Of a stretch of 9,197 nucleotides of DNA, positions 1 to 4,832 are shown piece by piece. Where the stretch lies: positions 1 through 9,197 of the forward strand of contig DKYZ01000022.1 in the NCBI GenBank assembly GCA_002493515.1, given 5' to 3'. How positions within the stretch are numbered: the first letter of the stretch is position 1; the number at the start of each line of letters is the position of its first letter. Origin of the DNA: Porphyromonadaceae bacterium UBA7087. Its GTDB lineage: Bacteria > Bacteroidota > Bacteroidia > Bacteroidales > Muribaculaceae. A model generated the notes under the pieces. It did no database searches. It was given only the letters and a program-made list of their open reading frames with translations, and was not told the origin of the DNA. A program made the translations under genes and the position numbers.

Positions 1-706
1 CGGCAACAACCTCGGCGCCGTAGGGAACATCAAAGGCCCTGTACTCCTCCCCGTCAAGGACGTAGGTCAGGCGGTAGGTGTTCACGCTGAAACGAGCCTC
101 CAGAGACACATTGTCATTCACGACAATGATACGTGACGCATCCATGACACCGTCGCTCCATTCCTCAAAACCATAACCCTCGTCTGGAACCGCAGTGACA
201 TTGAGCTCCGAACCCTCCTCGTACCTGCCGTTCTCAAAATTCACAGTCCCACCATGAGCAGACGTTATCTCGACATTGAAATAACGCCTTACGACCACTT
301 CGTAAGGGTCTGACGGCAGACCAAGAACCGAGTCCGACTCAAAAGGCACTGTCACGCCTTCGACATCGGTCACCTGGCCAGTCTCGCGGTTTTTTAATTT
401 AAACGTCACATTCTCACCTGAAGGGGTGTTGCTGCGTATACGCATGTACATGCAGTCTTCCACCCCAGGCAAAGTCTCGGCCACGCCCCGGCATTCATCA
501 CCGGAAAATGCCGCAACCTCATATTCGTTACAGTCGATACGCTCTGTGCCAGAAGCAAACGACATAGCGAAATAAAGGCTCATGTCATAACGATAGTCAG
601 CCGGATTGACTGTCCAGCCGGACGCAGATTTAGCTTCCGACGGCAAAAAGACAGACAAAATCAGCATAACAACAGTTATAGGCAGATTTTTAATTGCTTT
701 TTTCAT
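1..706 (-). CDS. Secreted protein with InlB-type repeats, N-terminal part (C-terminus outside window)
   Basis: The minus-strand frame is open from the ATG at 706 down to position 1, giving about 235 residues with no stop, so the gene runs off the window edge. It starts MKKAIKNLPITVVMLILSVF, a typical signal peptide: lysines, then a hydrophobic stretch, with probable cleavage near residues 25-28. Residues about 31-135 form a domain beginning GWTVNPADYRYDMSLYFAMS and containing EVAAFSGDECRGVAE, a kind of N-terminal module I recognise from secreted Bacteroidales proteins. Residues about 145-205 (GTVNFENGRYEEGSELNVTA, then GYGFEEWSDG) match the divergent InlB B-repeat pattern. The next segment, YRLTYVLDGEEYRAFDVPYG, matches a Listeria-Bacteroides (Flg_new) repeat. 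Such proteins usually end in leucine-rich repeats or a type IX sorting domain; neither can be seen here. Role is probably extracellular or surface adhesion; this is inference. Confidence 0.85.
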   Translation of the reverse strand, partial: MKKAIKNLPITVVMLILSVFLPSEAKSASGWTVNPADYRYDMSLYFAMSFASGTERIDCNEYEVAAFSGDECRGVAETLPGVEDCMYMRIRSNTPSGENVTFKLKNRETGQVTDVEGVTVPFESDSVLGLPSDPYEVVVRRYFNVEITSAHGGTVNFENGRYEEGSELNVTAVPDEGYGFEEWSDGVMDASRIIVVNDNVSLEARFSVNTYRLTYVLDGEEYRAFDVPYGAEVVA

Positions 707-788
707 TAAAACTTTTTTAGATTTGTAATAATTATTTATAGATTTGTAATTTGACTGGATAGCACACACGCAGGCCCGCTGCGCTTAC

Positions 789-837
789 GATTGTTGTATC
801 ACACGTTTCCCGGACGCACTGAAAATCCGGAACAATC
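789..837 (-). other. Inverted repeat in the 5' leader of the secreted-protein gene
   Basis: GATTGTT (789-795) is the perfect complement of AACAATC (831-837), and CCGGA (810-814) with TCCGG (826-830) nests directly inside it. Both lie in the roughly 135-nt leader between the proposed minus-strand promoter and the ATG at 706. It could be an RNA hairpin influencing expression. No T-tract follows, so it is not a standard terminator. Confidence 0.35.
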
Positions 838-850
838 ATGATTCGGACTG

Positions 851-858
851 CAAAGTTA
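851..858 (-). promoter_or_regulatory. Bacteroidota -7 promoter element for the secreted-protein gene
   Basis: The minus strand reads TAACTTTG followed by CA, a perfect TAnnTTTG -7 box of the Bacteroidota primary sigma factor. The expected -33 TTTG about 20 bp upstream is poor here. A start near 844 would leave a leader of about 138 nt before the ATG at 706, long for a Bacteroidales gene. Confidence 0.5.
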
Positions 859-965
859 ACGTTTTTTTAAATTCCGAAAACACTCCCCTTAATGTTTTTG
901 ACAAAACTTGTTGCGATGAGCCACAAATTTGTGATCTAACGCCAGAAACGCCCGCAGCGGGCGGC

Positions 966-1715
966 ATGGAGCAATTTCACCATTTTTTGGACCAGAGCCG
1001 TCTGTATGTGGATTATGTGGAAGGGCTGTATAGCGTGCTCGACAGGATACAGGAGAAATATTCCGACCTGATGATGATGATGTGCTCCGGCGGCGGGGGG
1101 CGCTCCGACTACGAGGGGCTGAGATATTTCACCGAGTTCTGGCCCAGCGACAACACCGACCCGATAGAGCGTCTGTATATCCAGTGGGGCTTCTCGCAGG
1201 TTTTCCCGGCCAAGACGCTCTGCGCCCATGTCACCACGTGGAACCGCTCCACGCCGGTGAAATTCCGCACCAACGTGGCCATGATGGGCAAGCTCGGCTT
1301 CGACATCAAGCTTGACGACATGTCGGCCGAGGAGGCTGGCTACTGCAAACGCGCCATACGCAACTACAACGCGCTGAAACCGATAATACTGGAGGGGGAC
1401 CAGTACAGGCTCGTGTCGCCATACGAGGGTGAGCATGCCGCCACGATGTATGTAGGCAAGAACGACGGAAACGCCGTGGTCTTCACTTTCGACCTCTATC
1501 CGCGCTATAAGCAGCAGATTTTCAGGTCGGAAGCTAATCTGAAGATGGAGGGACTCAACCCCTCGGCCAGATACAGTGTGACCGAGATCGACCGCACCGA
1601 CGGCAAAGACCGCGAGGTAGGCGAATACTCGGGCGAATACCTCATGAGGGTCGGGCTTCCCCTCTTCACGCTCAACCGTCTCAACAGCTCCGTCTTCACA
1701 GTAAACAAAATATAA
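966..1715 (+). pseudogene. C-terminal fragment of a GH36 alpha-galactosidase (5'-truncated)
   Basis: The 249-residue frame matches only the end of GH36 alpha-galactosidases, which hydrolyse alpha-1,6-galactosides such as melibiose and raffinose. Residues 40-48 are CSGGGGRSD. Residues 59-65 (WPSDNTD) carry the acid/base aspartate, probably D62. Residues 103-114 (NVAMMGKLGFDI) lie near the end of the barrel, and the final 80 or so residues form the C-terminal beta domain (KMEGLNPSARYSV). Intact members are around 700 residues or more. Missing here are the N-terminal beta-sandwich, the front of the barrel, and the KWDxNR-type motif bearing the nucleophile, so the product cannot be a working glycosidase. 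Family-like sequence begins around residue 9-12; the first residues (MEQFHHFL) and the in-frame sequence upstream look unrelated. The sequence just upstream is the promoter region of the divergent gene. Alternatives are a recent rearrangement or an assembly joint. A weak plus-strand -7-like CAAATTTG lies at 924-931. Confidence 0.85.
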
Positions 1716-1741
1716 ACTTTTACCGTCAGTCTTCCGTTATT

Positions 1742-1783
1742 AGACAGTGGGGTCTTGCTCAAGGCTCCGCTGTCTTCTTTTTA
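1742..1783 (+). terminator. Intrinsic terminator after the alpha-galactosidase fragment
   Basis: AGACAGTGG (1742-1750) pairs with CCGCTGTCT (1767-1775) with one G-T wobble, and the stem continues inward through CTTG/CAAG. A T-rich tract (TCTTTTT) follows immediately. This separates the GH36 fragment from the SIMPL gene. Confidence 0.8.
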
Positions 1784-1812
1784 ATTTATAATCTAACCAG
1801 CACAAATTCCAT

Positions 1813-2538
1813 ATGGAAAAGAAATCATTCTGCGCATCGGCGCCATCATGGGTCTCGGCCCTTCTCATCGGCCTGGGCATATTCTTTCTCGGTGTCTTCA
1901 TCAAGGCCGGGTTCAACAGCATCTCCAACAATGCGCGTGTCGTGACGGTACGCGGACTGAGCGAGCGTGAGGTGGAGGCCAACAAGGTGACGTGGCCTAT
2001 CGTCAGCAAGTTTGTCGGCAACGACCTGCCGACGGTCTATCAGAACATCGAGACGTCCAACAACGCCATCGTGGCTTTCCTGAAAAGCAACGGCGTCAGC
2101 GACGCCGAGATCGCGGTCAACGCGCCGCAGGTGATCGACATGCAGGCCGACCGCTACAACAGCAACCCCATCCCCTTCCGCTATAATGTCACGTCGGTGA
2201 TTGTCGTGACGTCGTCGAAGGTGAAGGAGGTCAACAAACTCATCGAGCGTCAGACGGAGCTTCTGAAACAGGGCATCGCCATCGTGGCGGGCGACTACAA
2301 CTACCAGACCACGTATGAGTATACCGACCTCAACAGCATCAAGCCGGCGATGATTGCCGACGCCACAAAGAACGCGCGCAAGGCAGCCATCAAGTTTGCC
2401 GAGGACTCCGAGTCCAACTTAGGCAAGATAAAGACGGCGAGCCAGGGACAGTTCTCCATCGAGGACCGCGACCTGTATACCCCCTACATCAAGCGTGTGC
2501 GCGTGGTCTCCACCATCCAGTATTACCTGAAAGACTGA
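1813..2538 (+). CDS. SIMPL-domain (DUF541) membrane-anchored protein
   Basis: A 241-residue protein, the normal length for this family. Residues about 11-34 form one hydrophobic segment (SWVSALLIGLGIFFLGVFI), an uncleaved N-terminal anchor that should place the rest in the periplasm. The SIMPL domain follows from about residue 42: VVTVRGLSEREVEANKVTWP near its start, then the long helix-rich middle (QNIETSNNAIVAFLKSNGV, VKEVNKLIERQTELLKQGI), ending with RVRVVSTIQYYL. SIMPL proteins form oligomeric periplasmic or outer-membrane-associated assemblies; in several bacteria they are linked to stress tolerance, but the biochemical role is not settled. The ATG at 1813 directly precedes the membrane anchor, and I see no Shine-Dalgarno sequence, normal for Bacteroidota. 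The gene is G+C rich, like the flanking chromosomal genes. It lies between two terminators and is probably monocistronic. Confidence 0.93.
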   Translation: MEKKSFCASAPSWVSALLIGLGIFFLGVFIKAGFNSISNNARVVTVRGLSEREVEANKVTWPIVSKFVGNDLPTVYQNIETSNNAIVAFLKSNGVSDAEIAVNAPQVIDMQADRYNSNPIPFRYNVTSVIVVTSSKVKEVNKLIERQTELLKQGIAIVAGDYNYQTTYEYTDLNSIKPAMIADATKNARKAAIKFAEDSESNLGKIKTASQGQFSIEDRDLYTPYIKRVRVVSTIQYYLKD

Positions 2539-2577
2539 CAGAGCGCAGACAACCCTTCCTAAACCATACTCTCCCCC

Positions 2578-2602
2578 AGCCGGCCCCCAAGCCGGCTTTT
2601 TT
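2578..2602 (+). terminator. Intrinsic terminator of the SIMPL gene
   Basis: AGCCGGC (2578-2584) and GCCGGCT (2591-2597) form a perfect 7-bp stem with a CCCCAA loop, followed by six T residues. It begins 40 bp after the stop codon. Confidence 0.92.
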
Positions 2603-2750
2603 ACTTTACAGCGGCCTAAGAAAATCTGGAAAAAAAGTCTGAACTGTTTAAGACTTACTCCGATCTCTGCAAGGACGAGATCTGAGTCATCATTGCCATG
2701 CGTCACGTGTTCCTACACACTGCGACGGCTCCGCCGCCCCGGGTAACGTT

Positions 2751-2811
2751 CCTCAATGCGGTCGAATGTCGAGCGTCTGTGCCAGACCCTCCGGGCCTGG
2801 CACAGACGCTC
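2751..2811 (+). repeat. Dispersed repeat A, copy 1, with a 15-bp perfect hairpin
   Basis: Positions 2751-2776 share 24 of 26 bases with 3234-3259 and also resemble the inverse of 6239-6263 (13 consecutive bases identical). The second part is a hairpin: 2771-2785 (GAGCGTCTGTGCCAG) is the exact reverse complement of 2797-2811, with an inner CCC/GGG stem around a TCC loop. No T-tract follows, so it is not a usual terminator. Confidence 0.85.
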
Positions 2812-2840
2812 TATAACGAATAGTATGTCAGCGCGTTACG

Positions 2841-2872
2841 CCTTAGCTAAACCGCATCGGAAACGTCTCGTC
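2841..2872 (+). repeat. Dispersed repeat B, copy 1
   Basis: Begins CCTTAGCTAAACCGCAT and matches 6335-6366 at 31 of 32 positions. At the second site it runs directly into the 78-bp repeat C; here it does not. Confidence 0.85.
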
Positions 2873-2893
2873 ATCGGCGTCCCTTGCCGTCAT

Positions 2894-3006
2894 CGTTCCT
2901 CTGTTCCAATGAGCGAAGCGAACAATCCTGTTCTTCTGTTTGTGTCAATGCGGATGGGCGGAACCGAAAAGTTCTTTCCGATTCCGCGTCAAGCCGTAGG
3001 CATGTT
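2894..3006 (-). repeat. Diverged inverted repeat D, minus-oriented copy
   Basis: Read on the minus strand, this stretch aligns along most of its length with 3107-3212 on the plus strand. Shared landmarks in the same order: AACAYGCCTAYGGCTTG, a GAAAGAACTTTT block, TTCC, AACAGAAGAAC and GGAACAGARGAACG, with similar spacing. The minus copy has a stop codon in the frame that is open in the plus copy, so the similarity is not a conserved protein. Confidence 0.7.
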
Positions 3007-3032
3007 CTCATGACTTCTGCGTCTCCTATCCC

Positions 3033-3087
3033 TTAGGTGGCTTCGCCGCCTAACCCCAGGCTCTGTGGCGGCTCCGCCGCCGTTTTT
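3033..3087. repeat. Two adjacent GC-rich hairpins sharing GGCTYCGCCGCC
   Basis: TTAGGTGGC (3033-3041) pairs with GCCGCCTAA (3045-3053) around a TTC loop, with one wobble. GGCGGC (3067-3072) pairs with GCCGCC (3076-3081) around TCC and is followed by GTTTTT. The second could act as a plus-strand terminator, although no gene lies just upstream. Both sit in the gap between the two inverted D repeats. Confidence 0.6.
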
Positions 3088-3106
3088 CAATCGCAGAACA
3101 GGAAAG

Positions 3107-3212
3107 AACACGCCTATGGCTTGTCGCAGAAACCGAAAGAACTTTTATTCCAGCAACTTAACGAAGGAACAGAAGAACATGCGGCGCATCCGCGCCTGGG
3201 AACAGAAGAACG
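3107..3212 (+). repeat. Diverged inverted repeat D, plus-oriented copy
   Basis: Partner of 2894-3006 in the opposite orientation, about 100 bp away. It contains AACAGAAGAAC twice (3168-3178 and 3201-3211). An open frame starting at 3114 (MACRRNRKNFYSSNL...) crosses it; I do not treat that as a gene because it continues through repeat A into the promoter at 3289-3320. Confidence 0.7.
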
Positions 3213-3233
3213 CTGCCCCGATGGGGCGAACAT

Positions 3234-3281
3234 CCTCAATGCGGTCGAATAGCGAGCGTGGGCGCCAGGTCCGGAGGGTCT
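3234..3281 (+). repeat. Dispersed repeat A, copy 2, with the hairpin loop inverted
   Basis: The first 26 bases match copy 1 at 24 positions in the same orientation. Bases 3264-3281 (GCCAGGTCCGGAGGGTCT) instead match the reverse complement of 2784-2801 at 17 of 18 positions. The right arm of the hairpin is absent. The copy ends just before the -33 box of the promoter at 3289. Confidence 0.75.
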
Positions 3282-3288
3282 ATCGGAA

Positions 3289-3320
3289 TTTGGCATTTTC
3301 AAAAACATTTCGTAACTTTG
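3289..3320 (+). promoter_or_regulatory. Consensus Bacteroidota promoter for the structured RNA
   Basis: TTTG (3289-3292) and TAACTTTG (3313-3320) are separated by exactly 20 bp, fitting the -33/-7 consensus of the Bacteroidota housekeeping sigma factor, and GC follows the -7 box. Transcription should begin around 3325-3330. No good protein start lies close downstream, which suggests the product is RNA. Confidence 0.75.
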
Positions 3321-3326
3321 CCGCGC

Positions 3327-3645
3327 AGACCGACTCACGGAAGCCCCGGTCCGGGGTCATGCGGGTGGGTTATGCAGAGACATAAAAGAAAGCGTTTATC
3401 CGCGCTGATTCTTGACGTTCTGAAATTCTCGCAAAATTTCTATCGATAGTCAAGGGTTAGGCAACGGTAGATGCCCGTGGTATGTAATCATGGCCGTGGT
3501 GGCTCGTCTCGCGAGAGACGGCTTCCACGCATAGCCGTCACACATACAGGCGTGGGCTTCTGCGTTGCCGTCCGACTATCGATGGGCAATGCGAGAAGCC
3601 TCAGAACGTAGGACGGCAACTGATACAGACTCCTGCGCTTTTTTC
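3327..3645 (+). ncRNA. Candidate rod-shaped structured RNA (6S-like or leader RNA)
   Basis: The region between the promoter and a T-tract carries a long chain of nested complementary segments: 3415-3423/3601-3609 (9 bp), 3426-3432/3591-3597 (7 bp), 3442-3451/3574-3583 (10 bp), 3460-3466/3563-3569 (7 bp), 3469-3471/3559-3561, 3473-3476/3554-3557, 3480-3485/3542-3547 (6 bp), and a terminal hairpin 3495-3529 with a GCGA loop. That is about 57 base pairs in a 195-nt rod broken by internal loops, including one of 9 and 7 nt (3433-3441 opposite 3584-3590). AAAGCG (3389-3394) can also pair with CGCTTT (3636-3641). A rod of this size with an internal bubble recalls 6S RNA, which binds RNA polymerase; this identity is a guess. 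The RNase P, tmRNA and SRP signature sequences are absent. It could instead be a regulatory leader of the gene at 3697. Exact ends are inferred from promoter and T-tract. Confidence 0.55.
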
Positions 3646-3649
3646 TTTT
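3607..3649 (+). terminator. Probable intrinsic terminator of the structured RNA
   Basis: CGTAGGA (3607-3613) pairs with TCCTGCG (3631-3637) with one wobble, followed by C and then TTTTTTCTTTT. The loop is large (17 nt), so the hairpin is moderate in strength, but the T-tract is good. Its left arm overlaps the closing helix of the rod by 3 nt. Confidence 0.6.
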
Positions 3650-3696
3650 CCAACAACTAACGCCGACGAGGGGAGGACCGAGGCTCAGTATTGATT

Positions 3697-4437
3697 ATGC
3701 GTAAGCTGCTTAAGATGATTTTCAGTCATGGAGGCCGTTTTACCTCATCTAAGTGTCGAATAGCAAGAATCATATTTGACCATGATGCCTGTTATCGTGA
3801 TTTCACATATGACAGCGAGGGAAGAATAACTTCATATCTGTATACTCCCGATGGAAAAAAAAGCAGCAGCTGGAAATGCAGTTATAGATATGGGCCAGGT
3901 TTGATAGTATCAACAGATCACCATTTAGCGAATGACCGTAAAGACTGCATCATACGCCACACCATTGAGGACGGTCTGATAAGAAAAACTGAGACGGGAC
4001 ATGAGGAGCCACGGAATATCTTCTATGAGTATGATTCAGACAGGCAATTGATTCGAATGACTATCAAGATCTATCACGGCGATAAGAGAGACAAAACTGA
4101 AGTTCATGAGAATTCATTTATCTGGGCTGATGGAAATATCTCACAAATCCAGATTTTTAGAAGCAGACCGGTGAAAGTAGGTTATACCCGTTTTGAAAAC
4201 ACATTGCGAATTGTATGTCCCTTGACAATGACATTCAAATTTAATGATATGGATGAGATTCTTTCTGCAGAGGGTTATTATGGGAAACATCCCAGGAATC
4301 TGCCCTCATATGTCGAAGGCTGGTATAGTTTTGATTATAATGGGTTCAGCAAAGACGGCTATGCTGCAGAATATATCAAATCAGATATTGAAAACCCAAA
4401 AGACGTAGTAGAGAAAGCGATTTTCGTTTGGAAGTAA
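3697..4437 (+). CDS. Hypothetical protein with YD-repeat-like motifs
   Basis: A 246-residue protein from the ATG at 3697; a TTG six bases earlier is the only alternative nearby. A GGGGAGGA stretch at 3670-3677 is purine rich but rather far for a ribosome binding site. I do not recognise a specific family. The FTYDSEGRITSYLYTPDG segment (about residues 36-53) and YEYDSDRQLIRM further on resemble the strand-turn repeats of RHS/YD proteins and of DUF4595-type Bacteroidales proteins. Those usually carry a signal peptide or lipobox; none is visible here, so a cytoplasmic location or missing N-terminus is possible. Mostly beta structure with many charged and aromatic residues. The gene is clearly richer in A+T than the SIMPL gene, suggesting different ancestry. 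No promoter of its own is evident, so it may depend on read-through past the RNA terminator upstream. Confidence 0.75.
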   Translation: MRKLLKMIFSHGGRFTSSKCRIARIIFDHDACYRDFTYDSEGRITSYLYTPDGKKSSSWKCSYRYGPGLIVSTDHHLANDRKDCIIRHTIEDGLIRKTETGHEEPRNIFYEYDSDRQLIRMTIKIYHGDKRDKTEVHENSFIWADGNISQIQIFRSRPVKVGYTRFENTLRIVCPLTMTFKFNDMDEILSAEGYYGKHPRNLPSYVEGWYSFDYNGFSKDGYAAEYIKSDIENPKDVVEKAIFVWK

Positions 4438-4543
4438 TCCCATTAAGATTCATCTGAGATAATACAATCTTTGCCATATTCAATAATCTCGCATCAGTAA
4501 TTTCAGAAAGGTTAATCTGCCCAGCATCCGATTCCCCTAGGGC
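4438..4543. other. Intergenic stretch, possible minus-strand coding remnant
   Basis: No intact gene. Read on the minus strand, 4440-4524 or so translates to AGQINLSEITDARLLNMAKI and onward, which looks protein-like and may be the relic of a gene cut off by the adjacent repeat. The rest of that frame comes from repeat C, which recurs elsewhere, so I do not call a CDS. Confidence 0.25.
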
Positions 4544-4630
4544 CGGAGACTTCTCGTCTCCGAGCCTTCCTGCTGACAGTCTCGCATAGCGAGACGACTT
4601 TTGGCTGGCGGTCGGGACGACCGCCGCCCC
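4544..4630 (+). repeat. Dispersed 78-bp repeat C, copy 1, with three hairpins
   Basis: 4553-4630 matches 6361-6438 at 73 of 78 positions. It holds the hairpin GTCTCGC...GCGAGAC and, near its right end, GGCGGTCG/CGACCGCC with a GGA loop. This copy is preceded by an extra stem CGGAGAC (4544-4550)/GTCTCCG (4556-4562). Two of the five differences lie outside the stems. It marks the left side of the Fic gene. Confidence 0.9.
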
Positions 4631-4671
4631 GGCGCGAAGCACAGTTCCCCCTGGCTACCATGACGGTTCAC

Positions 4672-4690
4672 TGGCTCGCCTTGCGAGCCA
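4672..4690. repeat. Perfect 8-bp hairpin upstream of the Fic promoter
   Basis: TGGCTCGC and GCGAGCCA flank a CTT loop. No T-tract follows. The GCTCGC/GCGAGC theme recurs in the hairpins of repeat C and of the structured RNA. Confidence 0.6.
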
Positions 4691-4760
4691 TAGTTCTGCG
4701 TGCGCCAGTCCCTCTTGATGCAGGTTGGAGACTATGTTATAAGTCCTTGTATATCATATG

Positions 4761-4815
4761 GATAAATTTTTATTTATCGTAAATTTGGATAAATTGCGAT
4801 AAATTTCTATATTTG
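4761..4815 (+). promoter_or_regulatory. Fic gene promoter with embedded operator-like repeats
   Basis: TTTG (4784-4787) and TATATTTG (4808-4815) stand 20 bp apart, a consensus Bacteroidota promoter; start of transcription should be about ten bases before the ATG at 4833. GATAAATT occurs at 4788-4795 and 4798-4805, ten bases apart (one helical turn), filling the spacer. Just upstream, GATAAAT (4761-4767) and ATTTATC (4772-4778) form an inverted repeat. A protein bound here would block RNA polymerase. The wing-helix end of the Fic protein is an obvious candidate, so autoregulation is plausible but inferred. Confidence 0.8.
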
Positions 4816-4832
4816 CATTCAAATTTACTATT

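Larger units (their letters stand above)
2603..3288. other. Gene-poor, repeat- and hairpin-rich intergenic region
   Basis: About 690 bp without a convincing gene. The short open frames here (for example 3065-3385) lack family resemblance and run straight through inverted repeats that also exist in other contexts. What the region does hold: a small hairpin GATCTC/GAGATC (2662-2682); three copies of the 12-mer GGCTYCGCCGCC (2727, 3039, 3070); a long 15-bp hairpin (2771-2811); a repeat module shared with the far side of the Fic gene (2841-2872); and an inverted pair of about 110-bp sequences (2894-3006 and 3107-3212). It resembles an accumulation site for non-autonomous or decayed repeat elements. 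Confidence 0.6.

Noticed and set aside
922..933. 12-bp palindrome CACAAATTTGTG upstream of the alpha-galactosidase fragment as an operator or promoter
   Set aside because: A perfect palindrome, but single, and the -7-like sequence within it differs from consensus with a spacing of 23 bp to TTTG; too weak to call.
3260..3290. Resemblance to the SRP RNA core (CCAGGTCCGGAGGG)
   Set aside because: The conserved GGAAG...AGCAGCC part is missing, and the bases are explained as repeat A with an inverted loop.
3065..3385. Open frame of 106 codons on the plus strand (MAAPPPFFNRRTGKN...)
   Set aside because: It runs through a hairpin, repeat D, repeat A and the consensus promoter, and the matching inverse copy has a stop codon in this frame. 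Composition is arginine/asparagine rich with no domain.
3327..3700. Retron msr-msd, tmRNA or RNase P RNA
   Set aside because: No reverse transcriptase follows, no tRNA-like ends or T-arm are seen, and the GAGGAAAGTCC-type RNase P core is absent.
4376..4642. Minus-strand frame giving AAVVPTASQKSSRYARL...
   Set aside because: Most of it is the translation of repeat C, which yields almost the same peptide at the second repeat copy; this is a repeat translated, not a conserved gene.
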